Shown in pieces: positions 60,865 to 64,000 of a stretch of 64,000 nucleotides of DNA. Position 1 is the stretch's first letter. Every line of letters begins with the position of its first letter. Below the pieces are notes generated by a model. That model did not search any database, had not been told where the DNA came from, and saw only the letters and a list, made by a program, of their open reading frames with translations. Location of the stretch: positions 4,668,001-4,732,000 of the forward strand of contig OX345643.1 of assembly GCA_947044365.1 (NCBI GenBank). The letters run 5' to 3'. A program made the translations under genes and the position numbers. The stretch is from Petrosia ficiformis. Its lineage: Eukaryota; Porifera; Demospongiae; Haplosclerida; Petrosiidae.

Positions 60865-62919
60865 TATAATTATAATAACTGTTAAGCTTCTCTTAATTTC
60901 TGCATACACTGGACTGATTAATAATCATAAAGTGTTACTATTTTGTGTTTACACTATAGATATAATGGTTTGTTGATTATTAACAATATAATTATACATG
61001 TGGACATTATGACATAACAATGATGGGCAATACTGAAGCAAATAATCCTTAATAGTTAATACACATTCTTGATGTAGTAAGAATTTAGAGGGAGCATGGA
61101 ATATGAGAATTAGTGTACCATGTTTAATAAGGTGGTCAGCATGTTCCACCAGTTAACTGGATTATTGAAGGAAAGAAACCCAAGGAAGCCATTGGATCAA
61201 GACTGTTGAGATATACATACATACGAAACAGGCAGCCATTGGATCAAGAACATATACAAAAGCAACTGAATGGATGTCTACTAACTAAATATCTCAACCT
61301 CACTAAATGAGTATGTTCATACTATCCTAACAATGAAGCCAAACATCTTTCATTAATCATGATAAAAGCTGAAAACAAGACACATGAATTGTAACCATGC
61401 CTAGTAGAAGAAACCTCATACAGATAAGCATTGGTAACCCCTCCAATTGAGCAATTGCATGACTTCCACAAGGCATATATATATATAATTATATATAATT
61501 ATATTGATTATCAACTTAGAATAATCCAATGACTCCATTCATTTCATTGGCATCACATGTGCCATCACTAAACAAGTTCACTAACACTTCATCTGGACCT
61601 CAATAGTTATTTGACCAAAACTTTGTTCATAAATTTTAAAATTCAAAACTTAATGGTAAAATATTAGATTTTAATTAAGTAATAATGTTTTTAAGTGATA
61701 ATGTTTTTAAACTCAAACTCTTGAACTGAATTTTTGAACCTATTATATAGAGGATAGAAAGGGACATGTAAATATCATGAATCATGAAGTAATTTCACAC
61801 CCTGGGTAACTTCCTGTTTCATCTACTCCTGTTTTGTCTACCATTATACATTATAGTGTAGATTAGTCTACTGTTTAATCAGGAGTAGATGAAACAGGAC
61901 TAGATGAAACAGGTATAAATCCGTATTTGTTATGATATGGCTTCCAAACATTGTTAGAAGAAAATTCAATGAGGAACTATATCAATGGTGAATATATAGA
62001 GGGTGCAGGACTGGGAGGGGTAGCTGCCCATTCAAATGCCTTTGTAACGAATTGACTTATCAAAAATAGCCAATGGATTTAAATTAATTTTGGTTGCATA
62101 CATGTAATTATACATGGAAAATAGACAAGCCCACAATGACATTGATGTACATACATGTACATGCAAATTGAAGTCAATTGAGTATGCTCAATTGTAACTA
62201 AAGGAGTTGTATACATATTACACCAGACCAAGGGTATTTGAGTACCCAATACCCGAGATTGAATGTATTACTTGAAACTACAATCATTACCCATGGGTAC
62301 TATGATATAAATAATTACTATGCTTTTTATATGAACACTAAATAAATTGGAAGCAAAAGAGAAATATTCAATAAACAGTCCTATAAATATGTGCTAGTGT
62401 TGTACTAAACACAGAAGAGTTTATTGTGATCAAGCTTATAAAGTTTGATAATAAAGTGAAACGAGTGTTTGAGCTTGATTTTGATCTCTCTGCCTTTCTC
62501 AGAAGCTCCTCTGTGTAGCTAAGAAAGCTTCTTACATAAGTTGCAGAGCTGAGAAGTGCTGAGAACGCACTTGCCCAGATGCCCACACACTAAATTTGCA
62601 ATTAAAATTAAACAGGCACCTGTAATAATTATTCAACTTTGTACCCAGATCCACCCGTTGGTCAGGTCTAGTATATATACTATGAGAACTCATATACTAT
62701 ATAATCTACTCTTAATTTGAAAAAGTGACTCAGACCTGATAGCTTGTCATGTGATGGAGTTTCTTATAATTTGTGACTCTCAACATACTGGATGAAATAG
62801 ATAGATAGATATAAATACATAGATAGGTGAATGGACAAAAACAGGTTTACATGAACAGATAAATAGATATAATATTCACATACAAACAAATCGTTGAATA
62901 TAGAAACACAAAGATATAC
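60865..62919. other. Duplicate of the perilipin-kinase interval
   Basis: Second copy of 37.66-39.73 kb with small indels. The minus strand has LSGLSHFFKLRV (about 62.71 kb) and a 72-codon open frame at 62586-62368. The latter is disrupted in copy 1, so it is not supported as a gene. Confidence 0.45.
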
Positions 62920-64000
62920 CTGATTTAAAGTGGTGTTACACAACTCCAATATCTACATGTAAGATCTTCCTCTTATGGGTCCTAACAAATAAGAGAATAG
63001 ATACACTATTATAAATAACAACTAATACATGTACATGTACAGGTATATAGTACATTTTACATGTGTATGTACATGTCACTTGTACACAGTATGTACATCT
63101 ACACATATAATGACTGTTGAGAAGGTTTTGTGTTCATATCAAGTAGAAGGCTACTGTGATTCAAATTCTAAACTATGTACATACACATGTACATGTACAT
63201 GTACATATACATGTACATGTACATATACATATACATGCACATGTACATATATATGTACATGTATGTGTTACAAGTGCATATACAAGCATGATTTACCTCT
63301 CTGTCAGCAAGACAATAACAATATGAAATGATCCTCTTAACAGCTATAGCTCTTGACTCTAAATGGAAAATAGAATATGTGATAAATAAAAAATGAGAGA
63401 AGGGGACAGAAATGGATGGGTAGGGAGGGGCTAGTCTTGTATTAAACTCAAACATGTGGAAAGCGAAGCAGCATCCACTTAGTTTAGGCATGCAATCATA
63501 TGCTATTATTTGGATAGATAGGCCAATTAGATAATTTTTTTTAATACAAGAAGTATTGTAGTTAAATGTCTTCTATACTCATAAGCTCTTGCTATAACTC
63601 TTCACCCACATAGTGAGGTCTAGTAAACTTCATAATAATTACTTCTTAACATACATTATGAAAATATGAATATCATTATACTAACTTGTTTTCTTGTGTG
63701 TCGTTCCATCACTGACCACAACCAATTTAGAGTGAACACTGGAATTGGATTCTTAGAATGGAAACCAGTCTCAGTTTGAGATTTCAGAGAATTATTAGGT
63801 GAAACTTGAAAACATAAAACTATAAATGAAAACAAGTACAGTAATAGTTACAAACAGATATTACTTAAACATTTGACCTATAGCTACATGTTTAAACGTC
63901 TGAAATATTTTGTAGTACCTGTACAAATTTCTTGTATCTACCAGCAGTTACCATGGCAACCAGTATAGCAACAAGTGAAGCTACAACAGGACAGTTGTCA
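62920..64000 (-). pseudogene. IRE1-like transmembrane/kinase fragment (copy 2, cut by window end)
   Basis: Duplicate of the 39.7-40.9 kb fragment. Near 63998-63920 the transmembrane exon reads CPVVASLVAILVAMVTAGR and runs off the window. About 63749-63680 gives SSVHSKLVVVSDGTTHKKT. 63358-63297 gives SRAIAVKRIISYCYCLADRE, closer to the IRE1 consensus (AVKRI, ADRE) than copy 1. About 63.1 kb gives LLLDMNTKPSQQSLYV, and 62952-62920 gives ILELCNTTLNQ. In the KLVVVSDGTT frame a TAA lies just upstream, so a later acceptor or decay must be assumed. No HRD or DFG motif could be identified with confidence. Confidence 0.48.

Larger units (their letters stand above)
58388..64000. repeat. Segmental duplication of about 35.27-40.77 kb
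   Basis: Colinear and near-identical over perilipin exon 6 tail to exon 9, the following intergenic DNA and the kinase fragment, still matching at the window end. The spacing between copies is about 23 kb. Confidence 0.9.

Noticed and set aside
62368..62586. 72-codon minus-strand ORF MGIWASAFSALL
   Set aside because: The same frame is disrupted by a stop and an insertion in the copy at 39.3 kb; at best kinase debris.

Overview
The window is eukaryotic and probably from an early-branching animal, most likely a demosponge such as Amphimedon queenslandica. This is inferred from AT-rich DNA, GT-AG introns, many short inverted-repeat elements, and a Death-domain plus long-ankyrin protein of a style common in sponges. 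No rRNA, tRNA or CRISPR array was seen.

1-30 kb: three tandem plus-strand genes with the same six-exon plan. Each encodes a Pro/Tyr-rich N-terminal tail and a C-terminal CD225/dispanin (IFITM-type) two-hydrophobic-segment domain. The first gene has a second, downstream pair of CD225 exons that is phase-compatible as an alternative ending. The 5' ends of genes 1 and 2, with their upstream flanks, are near-identical duplicates (about 1-5.5 kb versus 13.9-15.9 kb), later interrupted by foldback and MITE insertions.

30-38 kb: a nine-exon plus-strand gene for a perilipin-family lipid-droplet protein of 471 residues, reconstructed with all splice phases consistent.

38-64 kb: a rearranged region. 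A single 10.3-kb minus-strand exon encodes a 3,448-residue Death-domain/ankyrin protein. On both sides lie minus-strand fragments resembling IRE1/RNase L: a transmembrane exon, kinase N-lobe exons and KEN RNase exons, several of them visibly broken. From about 58.4 kb to the window end, the 3' part of the perilipin gene and the adjacent kinase fragment repeat, so a unit of about 23 kb seems to have duplicated in tandem and should continue past 64 kb.

The intergenic and intronic DNA is filled with MITE-like elements, foldbacks, minisatellites and a palindromic TACATG hexamer repeat. All homology calls come from reading the sequence; no database search was run.
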